Source: an uncultured Lachnospiraceae bacterium
Lineage (GTDB): Bacteria; Bacillota; Clostridia; Lachnospirales; Lachnospiraceae
Direction of reading: 5' to 3'
Assembly: GCA_910579615.1 (NCBI GenBank)
Contig: CAJTUA010000004.1
Coordinates: 124,001 to 188,000, forward strand
Length of the DNA: 64,000 nt
The first letter of the stretch is position 1; each line of letters opens with the position of its first letter. The translations under genes were made by a program, and so were the position numbers. This document shows positions 24,933-33,393 of the stretch, piece by piece. A model generated the notes under the pieces. The model saw only the letters and a program-made list of their open reading frames with translations. It made no database searches and was not told the DNA's origin.

Positions 24933-25531
24933 ATCGCCACCCCTTCCTTTTCTAAGTAAGCCCTGCATTGTTTCCGCAAACGGAATAAAATACTCTTCAT
25001 ACGGCTTTCGCCGCAGCCAAATTGTTTTGACAGCATTTCAACCGAATCACCATACCAGTAGCGGCGCACAAATATCAGGCGTTTTTCCTTTGGCAGACCG
25101 CGCAGGAAATCTGCCAAAATCTGTGCAAACTCCCCGGAAATTTCCCCGGACTGCGCCATGTGCGACGGGATGCATTCCTCCATCTCCTCACTTAAACTTA
25201 CCACTTCCGCCTTGCGCTTTTTCGCATTCTCAAAGCGCAGGCGGTCATAGGCAATATTGCGGCAGATTGCCGCCGCATAGGCAAAGAGGAAATCCGGGCG
25301 GTTCGGCGGAATATTATTCCAGATGGCAAACAGGGTGTCGTTGACACATTCCGCCGCCTCTTCCCAGGATAAAATACTGCGCGCAATGGCAAGAAGCTGA
25401 TTTTTATAATATTCAGCAAACAACTTCAGGCCGTCTTCTTCGCGCGCCCAAAGCTTGCCGATGATTTGCGTATCCTGTTCGGGGCATGGATGCGTCCGGT
25501 TAGCAGCATCATTTTTTCTTTTCTTTTGCAA
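24929..25531 (-). CDS. RNA polymerase sigma factor, ECF-like sigma-70 family
   Basis: 200 aa. Region 2 spans about 28-95 (LWAREEDGLKLFAEYYKNQL ... ECVNDTLFAIWNNI), and region 4 about 135-195 (LRGLPKEKRLIFVRRYWYGDSVEMLSKQFGCGESRMKSILFRLRKQCR). The start is unusual. The AGGAGG at 25546-25541 points to a TTG at 25531 in frame (9-nt spacing); an ATG at 5-nt spacing is out of frame, and the TTG at 25555 precedes the Shine-Dalgarno. It is followed with ATGA overlap by its putative anti-sigma partner. This class directs transcription of a small regulon and often its own promoter. Confidence 0.87.
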   Translation of the reverse strand: MQKKRKNDAANRTHPCPEQDTQIIGKLWAREEDGLKLFAEYYKNQLLAIARSILSWEEAAECVNDTLFAIWNNIPPNRPDFLFAYAAAICRNIAYDRLRFENAKKRKAEVVSLSEEMEECIPSHMAQSGEISGEFAQILADFLRGLPKEKRLIFVRRYWYGDSVEMLSKQFGCGESRMKSILFRLRKQCRAYLEKEGVAI

Positions 25532-25665
25532 ACCATTTTCCCTCCTTTTATGCAAATGCCGTTTTATGCTTCCTACCTTAAAAGACGAAAAATATTATGG
25601 TTTGGTTGCATCCATATTATGTTTTTTACTTTTTTCTTATAAAATATTGTTTTTTCACCTTTTTC

Positions 25666-25694
25666 TTGCGAAATATTACAAAATATGATAAAAT
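25666..25694 (+). promoter_or_regulatory. Promoter of the small Cys-rich lipoprotein gene
   Basis: TTGCGA (25666-25671), 17-bp spacer, TAAAAT (25689-25694), 37 nt before the ATG at 25732. Confidence 0.65.
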
Positions 25695-25731
25695 AAAAGG
25701 CGTTAAAATTCAATTTAAAAGGGGAAAAAGT

Positions 25732-25929
25732 ATGAAAAAGAAAGTAATTGCTGCTTTATTGGCAACCGTGACCATCCTGTCGTTTGCAGGCTGCGGTAAG
25801 TTTACGTGCGATATGTGCGGGGAGGAAAAGTCCGGCAAGAAGCACGAGGAAACCATACTCGGCGAGACAATCACGATTTGCGATGACTGCTACAAGGATT
25901 TGGAAGACCTTGCGAATTCGTTGAAATAA
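25732..25929 (+). CDS. Small lipoprotein with zinc-ribbon-like CxxC pairs
   Basis: 65 aa. The signal peptide ends in lipobox SFAGC (Cys at residue 21). The mature part has CDMCGEEKSGKKHEE and ICDDCYKDLEDL, two CxxC pairs about 24 residues apart, which suggests a metal-binding knuckle on the cell surface. GGGG precedes the start. It has its own promoter and a strong terminator, and is flanked by minus-strand genes. Function unknown; similar short proteins appear in other clostridia as far as I recall. Confidence 0.78.
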   Translation: MKKKVIAALLATVTILSFAGCGKFTCDMCGEEKSGKKHEETILGETITICDDCYKDLEDLANSLK

Positions 25930-25946
25930 GCAGAAAAAAACGGAAG

Positions 25947-25986
25947 GATGCTGCCGCTGGCTGATATTTTGCGGCAGCATTTTTTT
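25947..25986 (+). terminator. Terminator of the small lipoprotein gene
   Basis: Stem ATGCTGCCGC / GCGGCAGCAT (25948-25957 / 25971-25980) followed by six T. Confidence 0.9.
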
Positions 25987-26026
25987 CAGAAAAAACCACC
26001 AGCTCAGGAAAATGCCGCACCCACTT

Positions 26027-26725
26027 TTAGATAACATTTCCCCGCCTCAGATGCCGCGCAAAGCAAACCATCACAGCCCCCACACAGAGCAGAACCAAAA
26101 GCCACGCCTGAAACGGCGCATACTCCTGATAGCCTGCGCATGATATCTGCCCCGCCTTCTGCAAACTGCCGAAATAGTTTTTGCATCTCTCCCACCATTC
26201 CCTGAAATAAATAAATTTTTCCGGAACGCACACGGCAGGCAGCACGCCCCTGCGGCTGACCAGAAAACAGAGTATGAAAAACTCACCGATGCGCAAAAAA
26301 TAGCGGTAATTTTTCCCTTTTCTCCCAAGGAGTGCAAAAATTCCCGGATTCAAAAATATAAACAGGGCAAAACACGCCAATATCTCCAATGCGGCAAGGC
26401 GTAATCCGCGCTCCGTTGCCAGGTCCCTCACATTGGTATCGCCGTAGCGCTGGCTTAAGGTGAATGCCAAAATCTGTTCCGCGCCTTTTTCCGGTGTTAC
26501 CAGCAGTGCGGGCAGCACATCCACATGGGCTTTTGCCGGAACTGCCCCTGTGTCATATATATTGATTTGCGCGCACAAATCCCTGTACGCTTCCTGTATC
26601 TCGGCTTCCGCAACACCGGATACAAAAATCCCATCCGGAATCAGGGAATTGATTCTGTAAAGCCCAAGAATGCATCCGAAAATAAGGAATGCTGCCACCA
26701 GATTTAAAATAATTTTCTTCCTCAC
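26027..26725 (-). CDS. Hypothetical membrane protein at the end of the sugar-type ABC operon
   Basis: About 232 aa. A first membrane helix (IILNLVAAFLIFGCILGLY) is followed by an extracytoplasmic domain of about 90 residues (ISGVAEAEIQEAYRDLCAQI-like, then VDVLPALLVTPEKGAEQILAF), and three more hydrophobic segments. It ends with a basic tail. The start is uncertain: GTG at 26725 with AAGGGG 8 nt upstream is preferred, but GTG at 26734 is possible. It follows the 145-aa gene by about 45 nt. I do not recognise the family; its position suggests an accessory function for the transporter upstream. Confidence 0.6.
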   Translation of the reverse strand: MRKKIILNLVAAFLIFGCILGLYRINSLIPDGIFVSGVAEAEIQEAYRDLCAQINIYDTGAVPAKAHVDVLPALLVTPEKGAEQILAFTLSQRYGDTNVRDLATERGLRLAALEILACFALFIFLNPGIFALLGRKGKNYRYFLRIGEFFILCFLVSRRGVLPAVCVPEKFIYFREWWERCKNYFGSLQKAGQISCAGYQEYAPFQAWLLVLLCVGAVMVCFARHLRRGNVI

Positions 26726-26770
26726 AAAACTCACCCCTTCATCTCCTGTTCCTGCCTGCAAATCCCTGTA

Positions 26771-27208
26771 CTACTTTTCCAATTCGCCCACATTCACTGC
26801 AACCCCATCCGCAATCTCCCTGTCCGCCGCGTAAACGACCTTATCCTTCTTTCCCACGCCGCTTTGCACCTCAAACCACCCATCTGCCTGCGCGCCCAGC
26901 TTCACCTGCCGCTCCCGCACAAAAACACCTTCCTGCGTTTCCTCAAGCACAAAGACAACCGCCATTTCCCCGCCGACTGCCCCCTCAAAATCCAATGCAT
27001 ACGCCGGGAGGGCAATTTCCCTTTTCTCCGCAATATATTCCGTGCCATCCTCAAGATATATGGTCACGGGAAACGTCTTCTCCCTCGCCCGCATCGCCAT
27101 CACTTTTGGTGTGGTCTGCTTTCGAAGCTGCCCGGAAAATAACGTAAAGAAAAGCATAAACGCAAAGAAAAATACACAAACCCGATTCAAATATTTTCGT
27201 TTTTCCAT
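26771..27208 (-). CDS. Hypothetical membrane-anchored protein in the ABC operon
   Basis: 145 aa. One N-terminal membrane helix (VCVFFFAFMLFFTLFSG, about 11-27), then an exported domain starting with VMAMRAREKTFPVTIYLEDGTEYI. The exported part is beta-rich, with hairpin-like repeats (KREIALPAYALDF, ERQVKLGAQADGWFEV), giving a membrane-fusion-protein or barrel-sandwich look. That is visual similarity only. It lies between the MalG-type permease and the terminal membrane protein, with 32 nt to the permease. Confidence 0.65.
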   Translation of the reverse strand: MEKRKYLNRVCVFFFAFMLFFTLFSGQLRKQTTPKVMAMRAREKTFPVTIYLEDGTEYIAEKREIALPAYALDFEGAVGGEMAVVFVLEETQEGVFVRERQVKLGAQADGWFEVQSGVGKKDKVVYAADREIADGVAVNVGELEK

Positions 27209-27240
27209 AAGCTTAGATTTTCACCCTCTTTTCCTGTTTC

Positions 27241-28068
27241 TTACAGCTTCAAATTCCCTACCCCTTCCTCCAAATTTTCATGGAAATACAAATAAAGAAC
27301 CACAACCGGAACCATAAAAAGCACGCACCCCGCAAAAAGTGCCGGCATACTGCCCGCCTGCCCTGCAAGGAGCACCGACAAAGGCTGCTTTTGCTCGTTT
27401 TTTAAAAATATCTGCGGCTGCTCCACCAGATTCCAGTTTTCTGCAAACGTGAATAAAAACAATGCCGCAACACAGGTTTTTACCTGTGGCAGCGCAATCT
27501 CCAGCATAATCCGGAAAACCGATTTCGTCTCAAGCCGCGCCGCCTCAAGAATGCTTTTGTCAAGCCCCCGCATGTACTGGCTCATCAAAAATACGCCAAA
27601 CGGGGTAAAAATCCCCGGCAGAACCAGTGCCAGACGCGTATCCAGCAAATGCATATCCCGCAGCCCGATATAATTGGGCAGCATGGTTACCTGCAGCGGC
27701 ATCATCATCAGAATGATATAAAAGAAATAAAGCGCCCCTTTCCCCTTAAAATCCGCCTCGTGGAACGCATAAGCCGCCGGGATGCAGACAAGCGCATTGA
27801 AAAACGTTATCACCACCGCATAAAAAACCGAATTCCAAAACCCCTGCAAAAACCAGGCTTTCTCCACCAAAATATCGTAGTAGCCAACCAGGGAAAATCC
27901 TCCGCGCCCGGAACCGGATGCCGTGCCAATCCCCAATGTCCCCGTGTCCGCCACACTGCCCCCTGCCCCGCCCGCCTGCACGAACGAGCGGAAGATGGTC
28001 AGCAGAACCGGAAAAAGGAAAATCCCCGCAAAAACCACAACAAATAGAATTGTAATCTTCTTTTTCAT
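27241..28068 (-). CDS. Carbohydrate ABC transporter permease, MalG type
   Basis: 275 aa. Six membrane helices and the EAA loop of type I importers, visible as ARLETKSVFRIMLEIALPQVKTC, which docks the ATPase. It pairs with the MalF-type permease directly upstream (13 nt gap). The start at 28068 is preceded by GGGTGGGGA; the frame is open further upstream but would overlap the other permease. A Gly/Ser-rich insert between helices 1 and 2 is longer than usual. No ATPase gene is in the operon, so a shared MsmX/MsmK-type ATPase elsewhere is expected. Confidence 0.9.
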   Translation of the reverse strand: MKKKITILFVVVFAGIFLFPVLLTIFRSFVQAGGAGGSVADTGTLGIGTASGSGRGGFSLVGYYDILVEKAWFLQGFWNSVFYAVVITFFNALVCIPAAYAFHEADFKGKGALYFFYIILMMMPLQVTMLPNYIGLRDMHLLDTRLALVLPGIFTPFGVFLMSQYMRGLDKSILEAARLETKSVFRIMLEIALPQVKTCVAALFLFTFAENWNLVEQPQIFLKNEQKQPLSVLLAGQAGSMPALFAGCVLFMVPVVVLYLYFHENLEEGVGNLKL

Positions 28069-28081
28069 TCCCCACCCGCTT

Positions 28082-28864
28082 TCATTCAAACCTGCGCTGC
28101 AGACGGATTCCCACCGCCACGATAACGCAGATAAGTATCGTTGTGATGACCGCGCCCGAGGCAAGGTACTGGTAATTCAGTTTCATAAAATGATTGTTCA
28201 TATAATATTGCAGGCTGTATCCCGCGTCCGGTGGGTAATTGGAGCCGTAATACAGATAGCTCTCCCTGAAAATCCGGAAGCTGTAGACAATTCCGAGCAG
28301 GGTCACAAAAAACAGGGTCGGTGCCAGAAGCGGCAGGGTGAGATACCAATGCAGCTTCATTCCATTCGCGCCGTCTAATTTCGCCGCCTCGTAAAGTTCC
28401 CCGTCAAGCAGGGAGAATGCCGCACTGCACAAAATCACCGCAATCCCAATATTTTTCCAGATAAACAAAGCGTAGACCGGAACGGACGATTCCCCCACCG
28501 CAAACACCAGCCGCCACGCCAGAATAATGCCCGCCGTCGGCAACAGCATCGGCAGGATAAAGGCGAGCCGGAGACGTTTTAAGCGCTTATTCAATTTTAA
28601 AAACAGCACCGAAACTAACATTGCCCCTGTGACCAGAACCGGAACCCCTACCAAAATCAGCAGGAGGGAATTTTTCATCGCCAGCCGGAAATACGGGTTG
28701 TGGAACAGAGTGTTGTAATTCTCAAACCCCACCCATTTTTTGCTGAACTGGTTCTCAATCAGGGAATAATAGACCACCCGCACAAACGGAACGGCGTAAA
28801 AAATTAATATTCCGAGCAGGCTTGGCAGGAGCAAGTATTTGCATTTTCGCTGGTAATTTCTCAT
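28082..28864 (-). CDS. Carbohydrate ABC transporter permease, MalF/LacF type
   Basis: 260 aa with six membrane helices. The EAA loop is present as YEAAKLDGANGMKLHWYLTLPLLAPTLFF. It begins with the family-typical stretch YLLLPSLLGILIFYAVPFVRVVYYS. AGGAGGGGAAAC precedes the ATG at 28864. Downstream of the solute-binding lipoprotein gene by about 120 nt. Sugar specificity cannot be read. Confidence 0.9.
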   Translation of the reverse strand: MRNYQRKCKYLLLPSLLGILIFYAVPFVRVVYYSLIENQFSKKWVGFENYNTLFHNPYFRLAMKNSLLLILVGVPVLVTGAMLVSVLFLKLNKRLKRLRLAFILPMLLPTAGIILAWRLVFAVGESSVPVYALFIWKNIGIAVILCSAAFSLLDGELYEAAKLDGANGMKLHWYLTLPLLAPTLFFVTLLGIVYSFRIFRESYLYYGSNYPPDAGYSLQYYMNNHFMKLNYQYLASGAVITTILICVIVAVGIRLQRRFE

Positions 28865-28984
28865 GTTTCCCCTCCTGTGCAAAGTAATCCTTGCATTCAC
28901 TACAAGGGCGAAGGTAAGCGGCTTACCTTCTTTATAAATCCCACCCTTATCCTCTTCGCCGTACATTCCTGGTTTTATATGGAT

Positions 28985-31054
28985 TTACTCATTTAAATAC
29001 ATATTCATTTTCCGCTCCATCTCATTTACGGTATCCTCGTAAGACTGCCCTTCCATCCGGTAGCGGTACAGCTCATCTGTAATGATTTCTTCCGGATACG
29101 CGAAATATACTTCTGCGTCTGCAATAATCCCGTGTATTTCCTGCCATAACGGTCGGTCACCAAAATCATTCGTCTGTAGCATAAACGAATTTTTATCCGC
29201 GCGGATTCCCTTGCAGACTTCTTCCAGATAGGTCAGAACCCATTTTAATCTCTTTGAATTCGGATTCACCACAATCATCCACGCTTCCGCCTGATTCTTA
29301 TATTTCTTCTCCTCAAGCATTGGCATCGGCGCTGCATGAAAATAATCATATTCATCGTAATGATAAAAACCCTCTTTCCGGAATATGCTGCTGCGATGCA
29401 CTGAAAACAGGATTTTCGAATAATATTCATCCTGATTGGTAGTATCTGCATAGCGCGCCGTATCAAAAATAATTTCCTCCGCATTGACCCTTGCGTCATA
29501 CTTCCTCATAATATCCATATATGTATGAAATACATCCGTATGAAAATCAGATTTTTTGTCCTGAATGGCATAATTTCCAAGATATTGATAAAGGATATCA
29601 TTCGTCATTAAGTAATATGGTACAGAATACAAACAAGCATCATCGTCTTTGGGCAGTCCCACAACCCAGTCAATAAATTTCGTATAAGTATTCATCTGTG
29701 CCATTTCCGCACCGTTTATCTTCATCCTTTCTTCATTGTACAGCAAAACCGGGCACTCCATTTCCAAAGGAAGCATCCAAAGATTCCCGTTTGGGGCGGT
29801 TGCCGTTTCCCGCACATACGCGTGGCAATCTGCAAGCAGTTCTTCCATCCCTGCAAGGTCACCCAGCGGATAATAAGCCCCCGTCCTACGGATATTCCCG
29901 GCAAGGTCATGCGCGGAATCCAACACCAGAAAGTCATAGTCGGAATCTGCCGCCAACAAAATCATTGCCATTTCCTCTGCCAACACTTGCTCATAGTCAA
30001 TCGTATAGCCATAATATTGAGGAAGATAATAATTGCTTAAAGTATAAGCCTTCAATGCCGGAACCTCATTTGTCAGCAAACTGTTTTCCATCCGGATAAG
30101 TCTCTTTGCACCATCCAGATAAAAAAGTCCGTAAGTAAACCCGTCCTGGCATAACAGAGTTGCAGCACCAACAGGCTGTTCCGTGAAAACATAGCTTTTA
30201 TCGGACAATTTTTTTTGTCTTGCAAAAAACACGCCTTCCGCATTGGTGCAGACCAGTTGTTCCAACAAGCTGTCATACGCAATGTCCTCCACCACACCAA
30301 GCTGCATCTGTGTATACTGTTTTTTCCCGATTTTTCCTTCTGCATCACAATCCGCGAAATAAAATCCCTTCTCCCCATCATAAGCATAAACCAATAATTC
30401 CTTGCTGCTTTTTTTTGCAATCTGCTTGATGTTTGAAATATTTATTTTCTCCATCTTACCATCCGTGCAGGAATAGCGCAGCAATTCCTCTCCTTCGTAA
30501 ACATATTCGTCATCTTCATCAAAACGCACATCTTCCAATTTCTCATCGTATTGTTGCTTTCTTAAGATAAACAAGGAATCCCCCGCCCCAAGCATCTGCC
30601 GGAACCAACATGTATCCCCATCAAATAAAAACAGGATTTCCGATGTACCCGCTGCCAAATCCATCGCATATAATTTATAATCTGCAATATAATAAAGCCT
30701 CTGCTCCTGATAACACATTGTCTGAATCGATTCTTCCTCTACCGGATATTTTTTTACGCATTTTCCCTCTGTATTGTATTCGTATATTCTCTTTCCCTCA
30801 CGGTCATATGTATAAACAGTTCCATCCTCGTCCAGACAGAATAAACTTGCCGGATTGTCCTCATAATACAAGAGGGCTTTGGATAAGTCTATACTAACCG
30901 GTTTGTCTATATTAATATCCTCGTAGTTTTCTCTTTTATCCCCATCTACATTTTCTCTGATATCACCGCCGTCACCTTGTTCCTTTTCCTTTCCACAGGC
31001 AGAAAATAGCATACAGAATATCAATAGAATAAATAGCGAAAAATGTTTTTTCAT
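28985..31054 (-). CDS. Large lipoprotein: propeller-like domain fused to a solute-binding domain
   Basis: 689 aa. Lipobox FSAC gives Cys20. About 55-330 consist of short repeats of the form LFCLDEDGTVYTYDREGK, LYYIADYKLYAMDL and LVCTNAEGVFFARQKK, which look like beta-propeller blades. About 350-689 resemble an extracellular sugar-binding protein of type 1 (DSDYDFLVLDSAHDLAGNIR, NGNLWMLPLEMECPVLLYNEERM, a C-terminal AEAWMIVVNPNSK segment). It is the first gene of the operon and encodes the only candidate solute receptor for the two permeases. Normal receptors of this class are 400-450 aa, so the extra propeller is the unusual part. GAGAGAGGGG precedes the start. Confidence 0.82.
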   Translation of the reverse strand: MKKHFSLFILLIFCMLFSACGKEKEQGDGGDIRENVDGDKRENYEDINIDKPVSIDLSKALLYYEDNPASLFCLDEDGTVYTYDREGKRIYEYNTEGKCVKKYPVEEESIQTMCYQEQRLYYIADYKLYAMDLAAGTSEILFLFDGDTCWFRQMLGAGDSLFILRKQQYDEKLEDVRFDEDDEYVYEGEELLRYSCTDGKMEKINISNIKQIAKKSSKELLVYAYDGEKGFYFADCDAEGKIGKKQYTQMQLGVVEDIAYDSLLEQLVCTNAEGVFFARQKKLSDKSYVFTEQPVGAATLLCQDGFTYGLFYLDGAKRLIRMENSLLTNEVPALKAYTLSNYYLPQYYGYTIDYEQVLAEEMAMILLAADSDYDFLVLDSAHDLAGNIRRTGAYYPLGDLAGMEELLADCHAYVRETATAPNGNLWMLPLEMECPVLLYNEERMKINGAEMAQMNTYTKFIDWVVGLPKDDDACLYSVPYYLMTNDILYQYLGNYAIQDKKSDFHTDVFHTYMDIMRKYDARVNAEEIIFDTARYADTTNQDEYYSKILFSVHRSSIFRKEGFYHYDEYDYFHAAPMPMLEEKKYKNQAEAWMIVVNPNSKRLKWVLTYLEEVCKGIRADKNSFMLQTNDFGDRPLWQEIHGIIADAEVYFAYPEEIITDELYRYRMEGQSYEDTVNEMERKMNMYLNE

Positions 31055-31252
31055 GAAATGATTACCCCTCTCTCTTTATTGGCATTGTAAAATTTACTAC
31101 TTTGTTTTTTCTAAACTTTTTTCGGAAGTTCAAATGGTTTCAAATGAAATGAGCATCGATTCCCACTTTTTGACATGATGCCCATCCATTTATGTATGTA
31201 TTTATCATAGCACAACCGAGAAATTTCTACAAGAAAAAACACACCTTTTTCC

Positions 31253-31302
31253 AAAAAAATATTCTCTTGCAGGCTATGGGCATAAACAGCCTGCAAGAGA
31301 AT
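31253..31302 (-). terminator. Terminator after the broken lipoprotein gene
   Basis: Perfect 15-bp stem ATTCTCTTGCAGGCT / AGCCTGCAAGAGAAT, followed on the minus strand by AT and seven T. Confidence 0.9.
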
Positions 31303-31311
31303 AAGGGGTTA

Positions 31312-31345
31312 TATTTTTATGCTTTTCTTTGTCGCCGACACACGA
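31312..31345 (-). repeat. 34-bp 3' untranslated repeat, copy A
   Basis: Minus strand TCGTGTGTCGGCGACAAAG followed by AAAAGCATAAAAATA. An almost identical copy is at 32579-32612. Each copy lies between a lipoprotein gene and its terminator. Confidence 0.8.
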
Positions 31346-31433
31346 TTATGGCAGCTTTTATCCGCCTGTCCTTTCATGTTTTTCTAAAAAACAAACATTT
31401 TCCCATCTTCCCAAACATAAGCACCAAAAACAA

Positions 31434-32460
31434 TCAACCTCCCCAAATATAATTACCGCCAAAACAATCCCTTGGTGCAATTTCCCCATCTGGTAAACGG
31501 ATAAGACCATACGGATATTCTCCTATATTCTCCTCTATTTCCACCACGACCTGGAACCACACACTTTGTGCTCCCTCTTCATAAACCCCACCCTCATCAT
31601 AAACCATCTCTATCCATCGCCCTTCCAGATAGTAACGCCGGAACCAGACTTCTGTCCCCGCCGGAAGCGTGACCGTCGCTCCGTCTTCCCCGCCTTTATT
31701 CTGATAAAAAACGGTATCCTGTTTTAATACTTTCAAACCTGGTATACGATTTCTCCCTGGCATTTCCCCAAAGTCTAAATATGGCAGGTCAAGTACCAAT
31801 TCTGCGTGTAAATCTTCTGGATTTTCCAACCGCCATGTCATTTTCCTCATCTCTTCACAAGTCTCTAAAACATTGTGGTAAGCACTTAGTTGAATTATCC
31901 CATCGCCCCGTATTCCATCCATTCTCAGACATTCTTCCGTATTCTGTATTTCCAACCTTGCGGCTTCCCAGTCTGGCTCCCAGGGAATTTCCTATTCCGA
32001 TTCCTCACGTACAGGCAGGAAAAAACTTTCAAACAGTGAAATATTTGTCTCTATCGTACCAACATATACAAATTCTCCCTCTCCATAACGCAAGAAACTT
32101 GTTCTGGCATTCTGATACCAATACTCCACGGCAATCTCAAGATATGAATCTGATGACAGTACCTCCTGTCTGGCGCAGGATTTCCGCCGGGTTGTAATCC
32201 GGCAGTACCTCATCGAAAGACGGTTCTTCATCCGCAAGTATTGGCATCGTGCTGTTCACCGGGGCAGCTGGAACGGCTGCTCCAGTCGTCGGTTCCATTG
32301 GCTCCGTTGATGTCCTATTTCCTTCCACCATCGGCTGTATGGTAACCAGAACGGTGGATGTTAACAAAAGATTGGGGTTCGACTCCGCCCTTTCTTTTCC
32401 GCATCCATTCCATAACAGAATAATAATGAAAGCAGTAAACCATTTCCATCGTTTTCCCAA
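31434..32460 (-). pseudogene. Broken lipoprotein gene (frameshift plus in-frame TAG)
   Basis: An intact start encodes a lipoprotein signal with lipobox LLWNGC and about 100 residues (to 32137). The continuation (SDSYLEIAVEYWYQNARTSF onward, to 31992) is in the +1 frame. That segment ends at a TAG at 31994-31992. After the TAG the same frame stays open for 12 codons and runs into the 173-codon frame ending at 31434 (GNYIWGG). One frameshift and one nonsense codon thus separate three parts of what would be a lipoprotein of about 340 aa. The 173-codon part could also be read from a TTG at 31955, but no ribosome binding site is near. AGGAGGT lies in the overlap of the first two frames. Family not recognised. 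Confidence 0.65.
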
Positions 32461-32520
32461 TTTTTTGCACCTCCATTTTATAAAATTGCAATTATATGGT
32501 ATTATTTGTTGTTATTTCTT

Positions 32521-32568
32521 TAAAATATCCCCTTGCAAGCCCTGACTAAAAATACCGCTCGCAAGGGA
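32521..32568 (-). terminator. Terminator after the 201-aa lipoprotein gene
   Basis: Minus strand stem TCCCTTGCGAGC / GCTTGCAAGGGGA with one G-T pair, followed by TATTTTA. It matches the terminator at 31253 in position relative to the 34-bp repeat. Confidence 0.7.
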
Positions 32569-32578
32569 ATCGTAGTCC

Positions 32579-32612
32579 ATATTTTATGCTTTTCTTTGTC
32601 GCTGACACACGA
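32579..32612 (-). repeat. 34-bp 3' untranslated repeat, copy B
   Basis: Minus strand TCGTGTGTCAGCGACAAAG followed by AAAAGCATAAAATAT. It differs from copy A at one internal base and one A in the A-run. Confidence 0.8.
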
Positions 32613-32729
32613 CATTACAGTTTATCTGGTCGTCCTTCCATCTTCTTCCTTAAAACCACACCTTCCACCATCAACATCTGGTAATGTATCATCTTTCGCA
32701 AACCTTACCTCCCCCTCAACTCCCTCCGC

Positions 32730-33335
32730 TCATAAATCTACAAACTCTACCGATCCCGATATGTATTGAATCAAAACGGCATCTTCCGGTATCAGCTCAT
32801 AAAGTTCACTAAAATCCATCTCCTCATTCACATACACGGAAACCTTATTTTCCACTTCATTCAGCCCGGTTGCAAAAATCCCATTCTCACTCATAAGCGA
32901 ACTTATCTGGTTCTGGAATGCACTTAATTCTTGTGTCGAATATTTCCCAATCCGAATGTTCAAATGCCCATCTTCTACCGCCTGTTCCAATGCCAGCTCA
33001 CAAGCCGTCAGTTCCCTGTTCTCCCGCTCGTCATAAGCTTCCTGTTTCAGCCACATGCCATAAACGTCGGCATCTGCGTCATAGTACATACCTCCCAAAT
33101 AGCCAAACCCAATCTCTTCCCCCAACTTGTAGTAAAGACCTTGTATTGTCAGATTCTCTAACTCCGATGACGGGTCTTCATTTTCAGTCCCCCCCCAGGG
33201 TAGCACCGTTACATATGCATTCTCTTTCACCGGAAATGTACTTGCATCTTTGGCTTCATCAAGAGCCTGCCCACCACAGCCTGATAGCATGAGGGAAACA
33301 CATACCGACATTACATACTTGATTTTTCTTGCCAT
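32730..33335 (-). CDS. Lipoprotein of unknown function
   Basis: 201 aa. Signal peptide with lipobox MLSGC (Cys20). The mature protein is acidic, with YKLGEEIGFGYLGGMYYDADADVYGMWLKQEAYDERENREL in the middle and a C-terminal helix-strand region. AGGAGG is 11 nt upstream of the ATG. It does not align visibly with the broken lipoprotein downstream, although both genes share the same 3' repeat. Function not recognised. Confidence 0.7.
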   Translation of the reverse strand: MARKIKYVMSVCVSLMLSGCGGQALDEAKDASTFPVKENAYVTVLPWGGTENEDPSSELENLTIQGLYYKLGEEIGFGYLGGMYYDADADVYGMWLKQEAYDERENRELTACELALEQAVEDGHLNIRIGKYSTQELSAFQNQISSLMSENGIFATGLNEVENKVSVYVNEEMDFSELYELIPEDAVLIQYISGSVEFVDL

Positions 33336-33393
33336 TTAATTCATATCCTCCTTTTTTTCAATGCATTTCAATCGCATTCCTTTCTTTCCTCCC

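Larger units (their letters stand above)
31055..31433. other. Intergenic region with terminator and duplicated 3' leader segment
   Basis: 379 nt without a gene. It holds the promoter region of the large lipoprotein operon (not resolved), a strong terminator at 31253-31302, and the first copy of a 34-bp repeat at 31312-31345. Confidence 0.5.
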
